This document shows positions 1 through 9,123 of a DNA stretch of 64,000 nt, piece after piece. Source of the DNA: JABSQH01 sp039177505 (lineage in GTDB: Bacteria > Actinomycetota > Acidimicrobiia > Acidimicrobiales > Ilumatobacteraceae); contig JBCDFR010000015.1 in the NCBI GenBank assembly GCA_039177505.1, positions 10,251-74,250 on the forward strand. The letters are read 5' to 3'. Made by a program: the position numbers and the translations under genes. The notes beneath the pieces were generated by a model. That model made no database searches. It was given only the letters and a program-made list of their open reading frames with translations, and was not told where the DNA came from. Numbering within the stretch: position 1 is the first letter of the stretch; every line of letters begins with the position of its first letter.

Positions 1-55
1 ACGCCATCGACGCACGCCATGACGTCCAGCCGAGCGGAGCGGAGTCGCGAGTTGG

Positions 56-937
56 TCAGCCCGCACGATCCACTGCCCCGATCCCGCCCCCGAGCTTCAG
101 CCGGACAGTCTGCTCGGTGTGGCCCACCTCATCGCCAACACGGCGGCCCCACAGCTCCCGGTGGTAACCGGCCGCGGCAGGCAGCGACCGGGTCGCGATC
201 CACCACCAAGTGCGAGCAGGTGGAGTCGGCCAGCGCCCGCGCCGAGAACCTCCGCCGAATCGATGTGCCAACTCGACGCGAGCACGAGCGGCACGGCGCG
301 CCTGACGAAACGCGGAGCGGCCCCCGCGTCGGAACGCGATGTGGTACACCGCGTCCTCGGCCATCGTCGGCCGAATGCCCAACTCCGTCGCCCGGAGCGA
401 GAACTCAAGATCCTCACCGCTGAACGACCAGGACTCGTCGTTGCCGCCCACCGTGGTCCACACCTCACTGTGGATTCCCAATCCGCCACCCGTGACAACG
501 GGGGTGTCACAGATCGTCAGCAGCTCCTCGGACTGGACGTGGGCACGACCTGCGAGGAGCTCCGGAGGGTTGAGTAATCGATACTCGAACCGACTGCCGA
601 CCATCGGCTCCAGGTCGAGTGAGCTCATCATCGCCGACACCCACCCCGGTGCGACCAGGTCGTCATCATCCACGAACGCCACGAATGGCGCACTCGTGTG
701 CTGCACGGCGAGATTTCGCGCGTAGGCCAGGTTCTGCTCGCGTTCTGCGGAGATGAGGCGAATCTTCGAGTCACGACCCGCCCACCCTCGCACGACCTCG
801 ACCGTACGATCGGTCGACCTGTTGTCGACGACGAGGATCTCCCACTGACGGCGAGACTCTTGCTGGGAGAGCGCATGAAGCTGTCGGCCGATCGTGTCTG
901 CTCCGTTGCACGTCGGGATCACGACGGTCATTTCCAT
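56..937 (-). CDS. GT2 family glycosyltransferase
   Basis: Cytoplasmic glycosyltransferase predicted to add a sugar from a nucleotide donor to a surface glycan; donor and acceptor are unknown. The 293-residue protein opens directly with the GT-A strand VVIPTCNG (residues 5-12), has the metal-binding acidic run VDDDD at 89-93 and the acidic GEDLEF near 174-179, the usual GT2 layout and length. The frame stays open about 600 bases further upstream, but that part is antisense to the next gene, so I start at the ATG at 937, right before the GT-A strand. It is divergent from a related GT2 gene beginning 82 bases away. A basic C-terminal tail follows the catalytic domain. Confidence 0.85.
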   Translation of the reverse strand: MEMTVVIPTCNGADTIGRQLHALSQQESRRQWEILVVDNRSTDRTVEVVRGWAGRDSKIRLISAEREQNLAYARNLAVQHTSAPFVAFVDDDDLVAPGWVSAMMSSLDLEPMVGSRFEYRLLNPPELLAGRAHVQSEELLTICDTPVVTGGGLGIHSEVWTTVGGNDESWSFSGEDLEFSLRATELGIRPTMAEDAVYHIAFRRGGRSAFRQARRAARARVELAHRFGGGSRRGRWPTPPARTWWWIATRSLPAAAGYHRELWGRRVGDEVGHTEQTVRLKLGGGIGAVDRAG

Positions 938-1019
938 GCGCAAGACGACACTATCGACTGTCTCGCCGGCAGCCCATGTTCGCGGCCAGACGACGCTCCG
1001 GTGATATCGTCCTGCGGCC

Positions 1020-1931
1020 GTGTCTGGCCCATCCTCGGTTGTCGACAACCTCGCACCAACGCCTCGTGACGGCGCCGGAGCATCGGTCGCAGTGATCGTG
1101 CCAACCTTCAACGGGGCTGAGCACATCGGCGAGCAGTTGTCGGCACTGGTGTCGCAACGCACGTCGCGCCGCTGGGAGCTCATCGTCGTCGACGGTGGGT
1201 CGAGCGATGGAACACTGGCGCTCGTCGATGAGTATCGCGCTGGATCGGTTCCAATCACCATCGTCGAACTGTCGGGAGGTCCGGGCGTGAACGCCGGTAT
1301 CAACGCTGGCGTTCGCGCAACCAACGCTGCACTGATCGCGATCGCGGAGCACGACGACGTGGCTGCGCCCGACTGGCTCGAGCAGATCGCGAGCGGCCTT
1401 GCGGACCATGAACTCGTCGGAAGCACGATCGAGAAGCATCGGCTGAACGACGCTGCGGTCGTGCCCAGCCGGCGCCGCTTTCCTGAAGATCTGCCGCCCG
1501 GCATCCCGATGGTCGACTCGACAGGGATGGGATTCACGCGCCGACTCTGGGCTGAGCTGGGCGGGTTCGACGAGAGTTATCGATACGGCGGCAACGACGC
1601 CGAGTTCTGCTATCGAGCGCACCAGGCCGGGATCACGGCGGTGCGCTGCGAGCACGCAGTGATGCACTACCGAATCAGGTCCGATTGGCGCGCCGCATTT
1701 CGGCAAGCTCGTTCCTACGGACTGAGTTCGGTTCGAGCATACGATCAGTTTGGATCTACCTACGTGCCGCGACGGGCGTTCAGGATGACGATCCGGGACT
1801 GGGCGCGAATCATTGCCTGGTGTCCGCGTGCGCGAGGCGACAACCGCTATCGCCACCTGGTCGCGTACAGGTTGGGACTCCAAGTCGGATACTTCACAGG
1901 CAGCGCTCGATATCGTCGGGTGTTCTTCTAG
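1020..1931 (+). CDS. GT2 family glycosyltransferase
   Basis: Glycosyltransferase of the GT-A fold, 303 residues, starting at GTG. It has VAVIVPTFNG (23-32), VVDGGSSDGT (56-65) and an acidic motif AEHDD (109-113) where most GT2 enzymes have DDD, and the later GGNDAEF (190-196). It is visibly similar to the divergent neighbour at 56-937: both contain SRR followed by WE(L/I)(I/L)VVD after the first helix, so the two are probably paralogues. It likely acts on the same surface glycan. The substrate cannot be told from sequence. The AEHDD variant keeps acidic residues that could bind the metal, so I regard the enzyme as probably active. Confidence 0.85.
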   Translation: MSGPSSVVDNLAPTPRDGAGASVAVIVPTFNGAEHIGEQLSALVSQRTSRRWELIVVDGGSSDGTLALVDEYRAGSVPITIVELSGGPGVNAGINAGVRATNAALIAIAEHDDVAAPDWLEQIASGLADHELVGSTIEKHRLNDAAVVPSRRRFPEDLPPGIPMVDSTGMGFTRRLWAELGGFDESYRYGGNDAEFCYRAHQAGITAVRCEHAVMHYRIRSDWRAAFRQARSYGLSSVRAYDQFGSTYVPRRAFRMTIRDWARIIAWCPRARGDNRYRHLVAYRLGLQVGYFTGSARYRRVFF

Positions 1932-1990
1932 TCGCTACGGTGATCCCGCCTGACGGCGTGCGCGACGATTCGCGCACACGTACCTCCCTC

Positions 1991-2902
1991 ATGACGCGCT
2001 CAACTGACACGAACAGTCTCGGTCGCCGAGCGCTACGGGGGCTCGTCTCACGAAACTACGTGGCCTACCGTGCCGTGCGGATGACACGCCTTCGGTGGAG
2101 ACTTCGCGGGTCCGCCCGGCGGCGACGAATCGTGCTCGTTCACACCGTGGGAAAGGTTGCGTCGACCTCACTCGCTGACGGCCTCCAGGCTGCGCTTCCA
2201 CATCGCACCGTGTTGCACGTGCACCGGCTGACGATGCTTCAGGACTACGAGCGCGCGAGTCGAGCCCACTACGAGGCGACCGGCACTATCGACGCCAAGT
2301 ACCTCCGCGCCGCGTACGCCGGATCGCACCTCCGCCGATTTCGCAGGAACGGCCCGATCGACGTCGTGACCGCCGTACGTGACCCAGTCCGGCGCGAGAT
2401 CTCCGGGTTCTTCTTCGGACTCACGTCGCGCCACCCAGACTTGGCGCAGCGCCTGCGCACCGAACCCGCCACTGTGTCGACGGACGAGGTGCTACGACGA
2501 TTGATCTTGGAGCGCATCTCCGAGTCCGTCGGTCGCGTGCAGCACTGGATCGAGGTCGAATTCGAGCGTGGGCTCGGCCTCGACGTCTTGGCGGCCCCGT
2601 TCGATCCCGAGGTGGGGTACCAGCTCGTGGAAGGCGACGACGCACGCGTCGTCGTCCTGAGGACCGAAGACCTGAGGACGACGGTTGAGCCGGCGATGCA
2701 CGCACTGCTCGGTGTGGAGAACGTGCAGCTGCCCCGGAGCAACGACGCATCAACACAGTTCTACCGAGACGCGTATCGCCGACTCTCGGGAGATCTGCGA
2801 CTCCCCACCGACCTGGCGGACGATATCTACGACCAGCCCTGGGTTCGGCACTTCTACACCGACTCTGAGATCGACGACTTCCGAAGGCACTGGACGCGCT
2901 GA
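1991..2902 (+). CDS. Sulfotransferase-like polysaccharide-modifying protein
   Basis: 303-residue cytoplasmic protein with the two PAPS-binding signatures of sulfotransferases: HTVGKVASTSL (51-61) fits the 5'-phosphosulfate loop and AVRDPVRREIS (128-138) fits the 3'-phosphate strand/helix. The pattern closely resembles the family annotated as putative capsular polysaccharide synthesis proteins. The predicted role, transfer of sulfate from PAPS to a surface glycan, is inference from these motifs and the location among glycosyltransferases. The frame is open upstream into the preceding gene; I chose ATG 1991 because it clears that gene and leaves a normal N-terminus. It ends one base before the convergent GT2 gene. 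No PAPS-making genes are in the window. Confidence 0.7.
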   Translation: MTRSTDTNSLGRRALRGLVSRNYVAYRAVRMTRLRWRLRGSARRRRIVLVHTVGKVASTSLADGLQAALPHRTVLHVHRLTMLQDYERASRAHYEATGTIDAKYLRAAYAGSHLRRFRRNGPIDVVTAVRDPVRREISGFFFGLTSRHPDLAQRLRTEPATVSTDEVLRRLILERISESVGRVQHWIEVEFERGLGLDVLAAPFDPEVGYQLVEGDDARVVVLRTEDLRTTVEPAMHALLGVENVQLPRSNDASTQFYRDAYRRLSGDLRLPTDLADDIYDQPWVRHFYTDSEIDDFRRHWTR

Positions 2903-2903
2903 C

Positions 2904-3827
2904 CTAACGCTCAGGGGTCCGGTCGTGCGCACCGGGCGTCACGGTGCGACGAAACACTCGACGGAGTGTCCCGTTTCCACCAATCACGCCGTGCCAACAG
3001 CCGCCGAGCTCTGCCAACTCCCCCTTGATCCGATCTGCCCGCCCTCGAGCGAGCGTTCGAGCGAGCCGAATGTGTGCCCTGAGCAGGACGCCCGCGGGGC
3101 TGGGCCCGTACCCGAACTCGTCGCTCAGCAGAACCCTGGCGATCCCGATCTGCCGCCGGATCCCGCGCTGCGCCAGCGGCCCTCGGTCGTATTGCACGTA
3201 CATCACGGTTGCGTCTGGAACAGGCGCTGGAGTCACACCTCGCCGCCTGACGGCCAAGCTCAAGGCGACATCCTGCATACGTCGGTAGTCGGAGGAGAAG
3301 CCGCCTACATCGCGGAAGAGTTCCCGGCGAATTCCCATGTTGTTCGTGGGGGCGACGTCCACGCCTTCATGACGGATCAGCTTCGACGGAAACCTCTCCT
3401 CGGGCCACGAACCGGCCTCGGCTCGTTCGAGGCGGTCGTCACTGGACTTGACGCCAAGCGAAGAACCAGCGGTGAACGGCCGCGTGCGCAGCGCTGCGAC
3501 ATGGGCCTCCACCCAATCCGGACCCACGACGTCGTCGGCGTCGCAGAACAGGAGGGAGTTGCCTGCCGCCTGCTCCGCTGCTCGGTTGCGCGCGTAGCTT
3601 GCGCCCCCGACTCCCGACGCCGCCACGATACGTACGGGAAGCCCACTCGGGAGCTGGGCAAGCTCGAGCGAGCCACCATTGTCTCCGATCAGGACTTCGA
3701 AGTGGAGAGCGGTACGTTGTCGCTGCAGCGCCACGATCTGCCGTCTGAGTACGCCGTAATCGCGGGCCGCAACGGCAACAACGACGGATGCGTCGAACCG
3801 CTCGGGCGTCATCTTTCCCGACACCAT
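2904..3827 (-). CDS. GT2 family glycosyltransferase
   Basis: Glycosyltransferase with a GT-A core: DASVVVAVAARDYG at the N-terminus, LLFCDADDVVGPDW as the nucleotide/metal-binding acidic region, and NNMGIRRELFRDVGGF as the acceptor-side strand-helix seen in many GT2 enzymes. The start is uncertain. ATG 3872 gives 322 residues; ATG 3827, preceded by GGAG at a good distance, gives 307 and is used here; ATG 3812 is also possible. The gene is convergent with the sulfotransferase-like gene (one base between stops) and divergent from the fucosyltransferase-like gene across about 200 bases. Substrate unknown. Confidence 0.8.
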   Translation of the reverse strand: MVSGKMTPERFDASVVVAVAARDYGVLRRQIVALQRQRTALHFEVLIGDNGGSLELAQLPSGLPVRIVAASGVGGASYARNRAAEQAAGNSLLFCDADDVVGPDWVEAHVAALRTRPFTAGSSLGVKSSDDRLERAEAGSWPEERFPSKLIRHEGVDVAPTNNMGIRRELFRDVGGFSSDYRRMQDVALSLAVRRRGVTPAPVPDATVMYVQYDRGPLAQRGIRRQIGIARVLLSDEFGYGPSPAGVLLRAHIRLARTLARGRADRIKGELAELGGCWHGVIGGNGTLRRVFRRTVTPGAHDRTPER

Positions 3828-4027
3828 CTCACTCCGCCGGCCGTGTGGGAGCCTGCGCAACCGTCCGTTCACGCACCAGACGCATGATACGAGCCCGCCA
3901 CGTGCGGCGGCTCAACCGCCGGCGGTGCGCTGACCAGTCAATCACGTCGGACCAGCGTGGCGAGAGGTGGAGCAATCGTGCCACCGGTCTCCGCGCGCAG
4001 CGTCGGCACGGTGCCTACGCTCCGTGA

Positions 4028-4999
4028 ATGGCCATGACTCGGGGCGACTCCTCGAAACGCACCACCGTCATCACCCAACTACGAGGCGGACTGGGCAACC
4101 AGTTGTTCCAATATTGCGCGGGCCTCAACATCGCTCAGCGGGTCGACGGCCAGCCAGTGTTCGAACCGGACCCGCTGGGCCGCGGCGAGATGTGCTCCGC
4201 CGTCGGTCTTCCGATACGGGTCTCGCCGCCAACCGTCGGCGAACGCATCGGCGAGCACTATGGCCGACGGGCCGACATGCTGCGCGTCCGGAACGTCGGC
4301 CACAAGGTGATGGATCAGATGCGGCTGATCGAGTTCGTGGAGCAGTGGGCGACGCCGTACGAGCCTCTCGACACGAGCGTGCAACTCCGAGGGCGCCGCA
4401 CGGTGCGCCTGAAGGGGCGATTCCAGGACCCGTCCTGGCTCGGCCGGACGCTCGATTCCGTCGTCTCTGAGGTGTTGGAGTTCCTCGACCAACAGCCACC
4501 GCTCACGGCGAACGGTAACTTTATGGCTGTCTCGTTCAGACGGGGCGACTATACGAGCCTGGGGTGGTCACTCCCGCTGTCCTACTACGCAGATGCGTTG
4601 GACGAAATCGACTGCGGGCTCGCCTGCGTGGTGCTCTGCGACGACCGCGACTTCGCGATGCTCGCAGCGAACTGGCTGACTGCGAACGGATATCGGGCAG
4701 TCAGTGCATCGGCTGTAGGCGGGGGCACGTTGCTGGGCGATCTCACCGTGCTCACTCGAGCACGCGCTGTCGTGATGGCGAACTCGACGTTCTGCTGGTG
4801 GGGCACGGTGCTCGGAGACGCACTGAGTCCGGGGCGACGAGTCGCCTTTCCCGACCCTTGGGCGCATTGGCTCCCACACGAAGACGGCGGGCGGTTACAG
4901 CGCGACTCGTGGATACCGATCGCATGGCAGCCTCGTGGGTCCGAGTACGAGCTGACCAACACCGGATACGCGTCGGGACAGGCCTGGATCGGTTCGTAG
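4028..4999 (+). CDS. GT11 alpha-1,2-fucosyltransferase-like protein
   Basis: Predicted GT-B enzyme moving L-fucose (or a related 6-deoxyhexose) from a GDP-sugar to galactose in a glycan. Diagnostic GT11 features are all present in 323 residues: GGLGNQLFQ (20-28), SFRRGDY (169-175; the usual HxRRGDY with Ser-Phe before RR), LCDD (203-206), and ANSTFCWWG (251-259). Length is normal for the family. A second Met (residue 3) is an alternative start. The GDP-fucose biosynthesis genes (gmd, fcl) are not in this window. It is convergent with the long GT4-acetyltransferase gene, with three bases between the stops. Confidence 0.85.
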   Translation: MAMTRGDSSKRTTVITQLRGGLGNQLFQYCAGLNIAQRVDGQPVFEPDPLGRGEMCSAVGLPIRVSPPTVGERIGEHYGRRADMLRVRNVGHKVMDQMRLIEFVEQWATPYEPLDTSVQLRGRRTVRLKGRFQDPSWLGRTLDSVVSEVLEFLDQQPPLTANGNFMAVSFRRGDYTSLGWSLPLSYYADALDEIDCGLACVVLCDDRDFAMLAANWLTANGYRAVSASAVGGGTLLGDLTVLTRARAVVMANSTFCWWGTVLGDALSPGRRVAFPDPWAHWLPHEDGGRLQRDSWIPIAWQPRGSEYELTNTGYASGQAWIGS

Positions 5000-5002
5000 C
5001 AC

Positions 5003-7102
5003 TCAGAACAGCTCGACGTCACCCATCGACAGCATCCAGTTGGACAACGGCGGTTCGGCGGTGGCGTTGACTGCACGATGAGTCAGAATCGGGCCGAGGC
5101 CTGCGGCCGGGACCTCACCCTTCCCAACACGCAGGCGACCGATGCGAAGCGCGTGGTCGGCACGGCAGCGACGCATCTCCCGCTTGACCATCGCAGCACG
5201 CCGATCGCCGTCGGCTCCGAGCTCGTCGAGCAAGACGAGCTCGCGGCTGGCTCCGCGCGCACGGACGCGGACGACGACCGCCGCGTCGTCCTCGACGATC
5301 GCCCGATATCCGAGCATGTCGATTCCATAGCGCCACTGGAGGAACTCCTCGGACCGGCGGGTGCGCAGTGAGCGCACATCGCTTCGGTCGGGCGCCCCGG
5401 CGAGCGATGCCAGCTCGCCCCACGGCACGTCGCCATCCGCCGACGGCAGTTCAACCGGCCAGTGGGACGCAGCCGTACGCGAGCGCAGCGCGAGTAGCGG
5501 CCCACTGGGACCGGCGAATCGGAGGGCGACCGGTAGGCGCCCAACGACCGTCCAGCCCATCTTCACGTATCCCGGTCGGCTCTGTGCGTTCGGCGTGTTG
5601 AAAACGAAGTCGACGCCGTCGCCACGGACCTCGTCGAGACCGTGCATCGTCATGGCCGTGAACAGGCCTCGTCCCTGGTAGTCCGGATGCGTCGCGGTGT
5701 CGACCGCGCGCACGGCCCGGAGCGTCGCCTCGCCGCGCTCGAATTCCCAGCGCATGAAGGCCCGCAACCCCACGATCCGATCGCCGTCGGCCGCGACCCA
5801 CATGTACGAAGGACCGAACGCGTTCTCGTCGTGTTTCCATGCGAAGAGTCGTTCGAAACGGGGATCATCACCCCAGCCGAGCGACTGTCGGCAGAGTTCG
5901 ACGATGCGGTCTCGATCGCCCGGCGTGGCAGGCCGGATGTCGACGCCAGTCGGTGCACTGCGCGAACGTCGCACCGGCTGCTCGTCCACCGCTGCCGAGT
6001 CGCCAGCTCGCACATAGATCTCCTCGATGCGGGGGATCGCCGAGGCAACATCGTAGGTGGCCGCACGATTCGCTGAAGCCGCCGCCAATGCGTCGCGCAA
6101 CCCTTCTTCGGTCGCGACACGTTCGATCGCCTTCGCCAGTGCCTGGGGGTTGCGCCGCGGCACCAACAACGCAGTGTCACCGTCGACGAGTTCCTCTGCC
6201 AACCCGCCGACCGCGGTGGCCACGACCGGCAGGCCGAGCGCATGAGCCTCCATCAGCGCGACGGGAAGGCCTTCCCACTGCGACGCGATCACGAAGGCAT
6301 CGCACGCAGCCATCACCCGCACCGCGTCGTCGCGGAATCCCGTGAGCACGAAGCGCTCGTCGAGGCCGAGCTCGGCCCGGCGCCGCTGTACCTCGGCCTC
6401 GTCGGGTCCCTGCCCGACGGCGACCAGCCGCACGCCGACGTCCCGATCGGTGAGCAGGCGCATCGCGTCGAGCAGGTTCGGATAGTCCTTCTGCGGTCGA
6501 TAGTTGGCCACGGTCCCGATCACGAACTCGTCGGCGTCGAGTCCAAGCTCCGCTCTGGCAGCGTTGCGCTCGGTCCGCAGCCCGCTCGCCTGTGCGACAT
6601 CGATCCCGTGACGCAACACCTCGACCTGAGTCGCAGCTGGCCCGCGCACGGATTCCCCCACCTCGGCCGTCACGGCGAACGTTGCGTCGTTCCACCGACT
6701 CGTCCAGCGATTCAGAAGGTACGTCGGTCGACGGTGCGTCGCCCATCGGTTGTGTTCGGTGGCGACGAGGAGTGGTCGCCGAGCATCCCGCATGGTGCGA
6801 GCCGACAGTCGCGCGATGGATCCAGGCAGCGGCGAGTGAACGTGCACGACATCCCAGTCGCCGTTGCGTACCAGCTGAGTGAGCCGCAACGGCCACAGCG
6901 GGTCGCGGCGTCGCTTACTCAGGCAGTGAGTGCGCACGCCCGCCTGCTCGAGCTCTTCGGCGAGGTGGTCCTTGTAAGGCAGCACATAGGCACACTCGAT
7001 CGCGAACCGATCCGAGTCGTGGGCGCGAGCCGCTGCGCACAGCAACCGCTCGGCGCCTCCAGGCCCGAGCCCCTTGGTCACCCACAGCACTCGCGTCGGC
7101 AC
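5003..7102 (-). CDS. GT4 glycosyltransferase fused to a GNAT acetyltransferase
   Basis: Two-domain protein of about 699 residues. The N-terminal half is a GT-B/GT4 glycosyltransferase: VTKGLGPGGAERLL donor-side start, VHVHSPLPG, and the EGLPVALMEAHALGLPVVAT E-x7-E region. The C-terminal half (from about residue 400, VDIRPATPGDRDRIVELCR) is a GNAT acyl-CoA N-acyltransferase with THPDYQGRGLF as the acetyl-CoA loop and a late EEFLQWRYG motif seen in large exopolysaccharide-type GNATs. One polypeptide could therefore both add and acylate a sugar (inference). Two other starts exist (ATG 7165, ATG 7141), but they run into the divergent gene's start region; GTG 7102 directly precedes the conserved PTRVLWVTKG. 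Confidence 0.82.
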   Translation of the reverse strand: MPTRVLWVTKGLGPGGAERLLCAAARAHDSDRFAIECAYVLPYKDHLAEELEQAGVRTHCLSKRRRDPLWPLRLTQLVRNGDWDVVHVHSPLPGSIARLSARTMRDARRPLLVATEHNRWATHRRPTYLLNRWTSRWNDATFAVTAEVGESVRGPAATQVEVLRHGIDVAQASGLRTERNAARAELGLDADEFVIGTVANYRPQKDYPNLLDAMRLLTDRDVGVRLVAVGQGPDEAEVQRRRAELGLDERFVLTGFRDDAVRVMAACDAFVIASQWEGLPVALMEAHALGLPVVATAVGGLAEELVDGDTALLVPRRNPQALAKAIERVATEEGLRDALAAASANRAATYDVASAIPRIEEIYVRAGDSAAVDEQPVRRSRSAPTGVDIRPATPGDRDRIVELCRQSLGWGDDPRFERLFAWKHDENAFGPSYMWVAADGDRIVGLRAFMRWEFERGEATLRAVRAVDTATHPDYQGRGLFTAMTMHGLDEVRGDGVDFVFNTPNAQSRPGYVKMGWTVVGRLPVALRFAGPSGPLLALRSRTAASHWPVELPSADGDVPWGELASLAGAPDRSDVRSLRTRRSEEFLQWRYGIDMLGYRAIVEDDAAVVVRVRARGASRELVLLDELGADGDRRAAMVKREMRRCRADHALRIGRLRVGKGEVPAAGLGPILTHRAVNATAEPPLSNWMLSMGDVELF

Positions 7103-7163
7103 GTGCTGAGGATACGTTTGGATGGAAGCTGGAGCGAACATCCGCGCCTGCAAGACTGCACGC

Positions 7164-7961
7164 ATGTTCCGACGTGCGGCTAAGCACGCGCTCTACCTCG
7201 CGGACCGGTTGGTGCCCGTTCCCGACGGTGTGACGATCCTCATCTATCACCGCGTCGGCGCCGGCACGGAGAGTGAGGTCGACCTACCCGTGGAGACCTT
7301 CAAGGCGCAGCTCGCGTACCTCGCCGAACACGCCGATGTCATCACTCTCGACGCAGCGCTCGATCGTCTCGACCCTCCCGACGACCGTCGATCCGTCGTC
7401 GTTACGTTCGACGACGGGACGACCGACTTCAACGACCACGCGCTCCCGGCCTTGGTGGAACTGTCCATTCCCGCCACGCTGTATGTGGCAACGAAGTTCG
7501 TCGACGAAGGTGTGCGATTCCCATGGGATGCGCCTCCAATGACCTGGGACGGCGTGCGGGAGGCGGAGTCGACCGGATTGGTCACCATCGGCTCGCACAC
7601 CCATACCCATGCGCTCCTCGATCGAGTCGATGCGACGACCGTCGATGACGAGCTCGACCGGTCGGTGTCGCTCATCGCCGAGCACACGGCGTCGCGCCCT
7701 GAGCACTTTGCATATCCGAAAGCCGTTTCTGGTTCCTCCGTCGCCGATACTCAGGTCCGACGCCGATTCCGCAGCGCATCACTGGCGCGAAGCAGAGTGA
7801 ACCGGCCGGGAGGCAGCGACCGCCACCGGTTGTGGCGCACGCCGGTGCAGCGCAGCGACACTCCAACGATGTTCGCCAGAAAGGCATGTGGCGGGATGCG
7901 ACTGGAGGGCGAAGCCAGAGAGCTGGCCGCGCGAGCGCGGTACCGCCGCGCAACGAGCTGA
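7164..7961 (+). CDS. Polysaccharide deacetylase family protein (NodB-type)
   Basis: 265-residue carbohydrate esterase 4-like protein. The metal-site motifs are present: TFDDG (81-85, catalytic-base and metal Asp) and SHTHTH (144-149, two metal His). ILIYHRVG near residue 25 is the usual start of this branch, and HFAYPKAV near 178 resembles the conserved FAYP motif. It would remove N-acetyl groups from a GlcNAc-type glycan. No clear signal peptide is visible, so the site of action (cytoplasmic or membrane-associated) is open. ATG 7164 is preferred over 7122, which lies inside the divergent gene's upstream region. The next gene begins 19 bases downstream, so the two are probably co-transcribed. 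Confidence 0.8.
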   Translation: MFRRAAKHALYLADRLVPVPDGVTILIYHRVGAGTESEVDLPVETFKAQLAYLAEHADVITLDAALDRLDPPDDRRSVVVTFDDGTTDFNDHALPALVELSIPATLYVATKFVDEGVRFPWDAPPMTWDGVREAESTGLVTIGSHTHTHALLDRVDATTVDDELDRSVSLIAEHTASRPEHFAYPKAVSGSSVADTQVRRRFRSASLARSRVNRPGGSDRHRLWRTPVQRSDTPTMFARKACGGMRLEGEARELAARARYRRATS

Positions 7962-7980
7962 CTGGCAAAGACTCGGACCC

Positions 7981-9111
7981 GTGACCCGAACCGAAGAGCT
8001 ACGGCTCCTGCTGCTGGTGAAGGGCCTCGGACTTGGCGGCGTTGAGCGGATCGTGGTCGATCTGGCGCGCGGGCTCGCTGCACAGGGTGTTGCCGTCACT
8101 GTGGCCAACGTCAATCCCGACCGCGGGCGGTTGCGCTCGCCGATCATCGAATCAGGTGTGGAGGTCGTCGATCTCGACGGATCCGACCTGATCGGTTTCA
8201 AGGCCGCGGCCAGACTCGCCCGACTCGTTCGCTCGCGTCGCTACGACGTGGTCCACGTTCATGGTCCGCTGCCCGCGGTGTTGGCGCGGCTCTCCACGAT
8301 CGGAGAATCGAGTCCGTGCGTGGTCACGACGTCGCATACGCCCTGGAGCTCCCTTCGCGCGCCCACGCGTCTCGCGTGGTGGCTGACGGCGAGGCGCGAC
8401 GATGCCTCGATCGCCGTGTCGTCGGCCGTTGCGGCGTCGCTGCCACGCGCTGCGGGGGCCTCCACACACGTCATCCCCCACGGTGTCGATCCGGAGCGGA
8501 TCCACGCCGTACGCTCGCGCTACCCGCACGCGGACTCGGACGAATCGGCGCCGCTGCGAGCGATCGTGGTCGCAGGCCATCGAGATGCGAAGAACTATCC
8601 GAACCTGTTGAGATCTATCCGGGCGGCCGTTGACCTCGGCGCCGACTTCCACGTCCTTGCGTTCGGCGATGGAGCCAGCCGCGATGCACACGCCGCGATG
8701 GCCGAGTCGTTGGGAATCGCCGATCGCATCCGCTTCCTGCCGCGAGTCGATGACGTGCTCTCGCAGATTGCACAGTCCGATGTCCTGATCGTCGCCAGCG
8801 ACTTCGAAGGGCAACCGATGGTCGCTGCCGAAGCGTTGGCGCTCGGCGTGCCGGTCATCTCGACCGCTGTCGGGCGCGTGCCGGAGATGGTGACGCCAGC
8901 AGTCGGACGCGTCGTGGCCACGCGCGATCCGAGAGCTCTGGGATCTGCGCTGGCGGAACTGGCCCGCTCGCCGGCACTCCGCAACGAACTCGCCGACGCC
9001 GCACGCTCCCGGCCGCTCGGTTGGACCGTCGACGACGTCGTCGAGCGACACCTCGAGCTCTACGCAGACCTCGTCGACGGGGTCTACAGGGCTGGCAATC
9101 GGCAACGCTAG
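7981..9111 (+). CDS. GT4 family glycosyltransferase
   Basis: 376-residue GT-B glycosyltransferase. Seen: LLLLVKGLGLGGVERIVVDLA at the N-terminus (split here as LLLLVKGLGLGG then VERIVVDLA), VHVHGPLPAVLARLS, and FEGQPMVAAEALALG, the E-x7-E donor-binding region in which the first Glu is retained. Its N-terminal half resembles the GT4 half of the 5003-7102 fusion (LGxGGxER, VHVHxPLP), suggesting common ancestry. The GTG at 7981 was chosen because the frame upstream overlaps the deacetylase gene. It sits in a co-directional run with the deacetylase upstream and the epimerase 12 bases downstream. Sugar specificity unknown. Confidence 0.85.
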   Translation: MTRTEELRLLLLVKGLGLGGVERIVVDLARGLAAQGVAVTVANVNPDRGRLRSPIIESGVEVVDLDGSDLIGFKAAARLARLVRSRRYDVVHVHGPLPAVLARLSTIGESSPCVVTTSHTPWSSLRAPTRLAWWLTARRDDASIAVSSAVAASLPRAAGASTHVIPHGVDPERIHAVRSRYPHADSDESAPLRAIVVAGHRDAKNYPNLLRSIRAAVDLGADFHVLAFGDGASRDAHAAMAESLGIADRIRFLPRVDDVLSQIAQSDVLIVASDFEGQPMVAAEALALGVPVISTAVGRVPEMVTPAVGRVVATRDPRALGSALAELARSPALRNELADAARSRPLGWTVDDVVERHLELYADLVDGVYRAGNRQR

Positions 9112-9123
9112 ATTGCGCCAACC

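Noticed and set aside
938..1537. Long upstream extension of the first GT2 frame (493 codons in total)
   Set aside because: The extra 200 codons are antisense to the 1020-1931 glycosyltransferase; the GT-A fold starts exactly at ATG 937.
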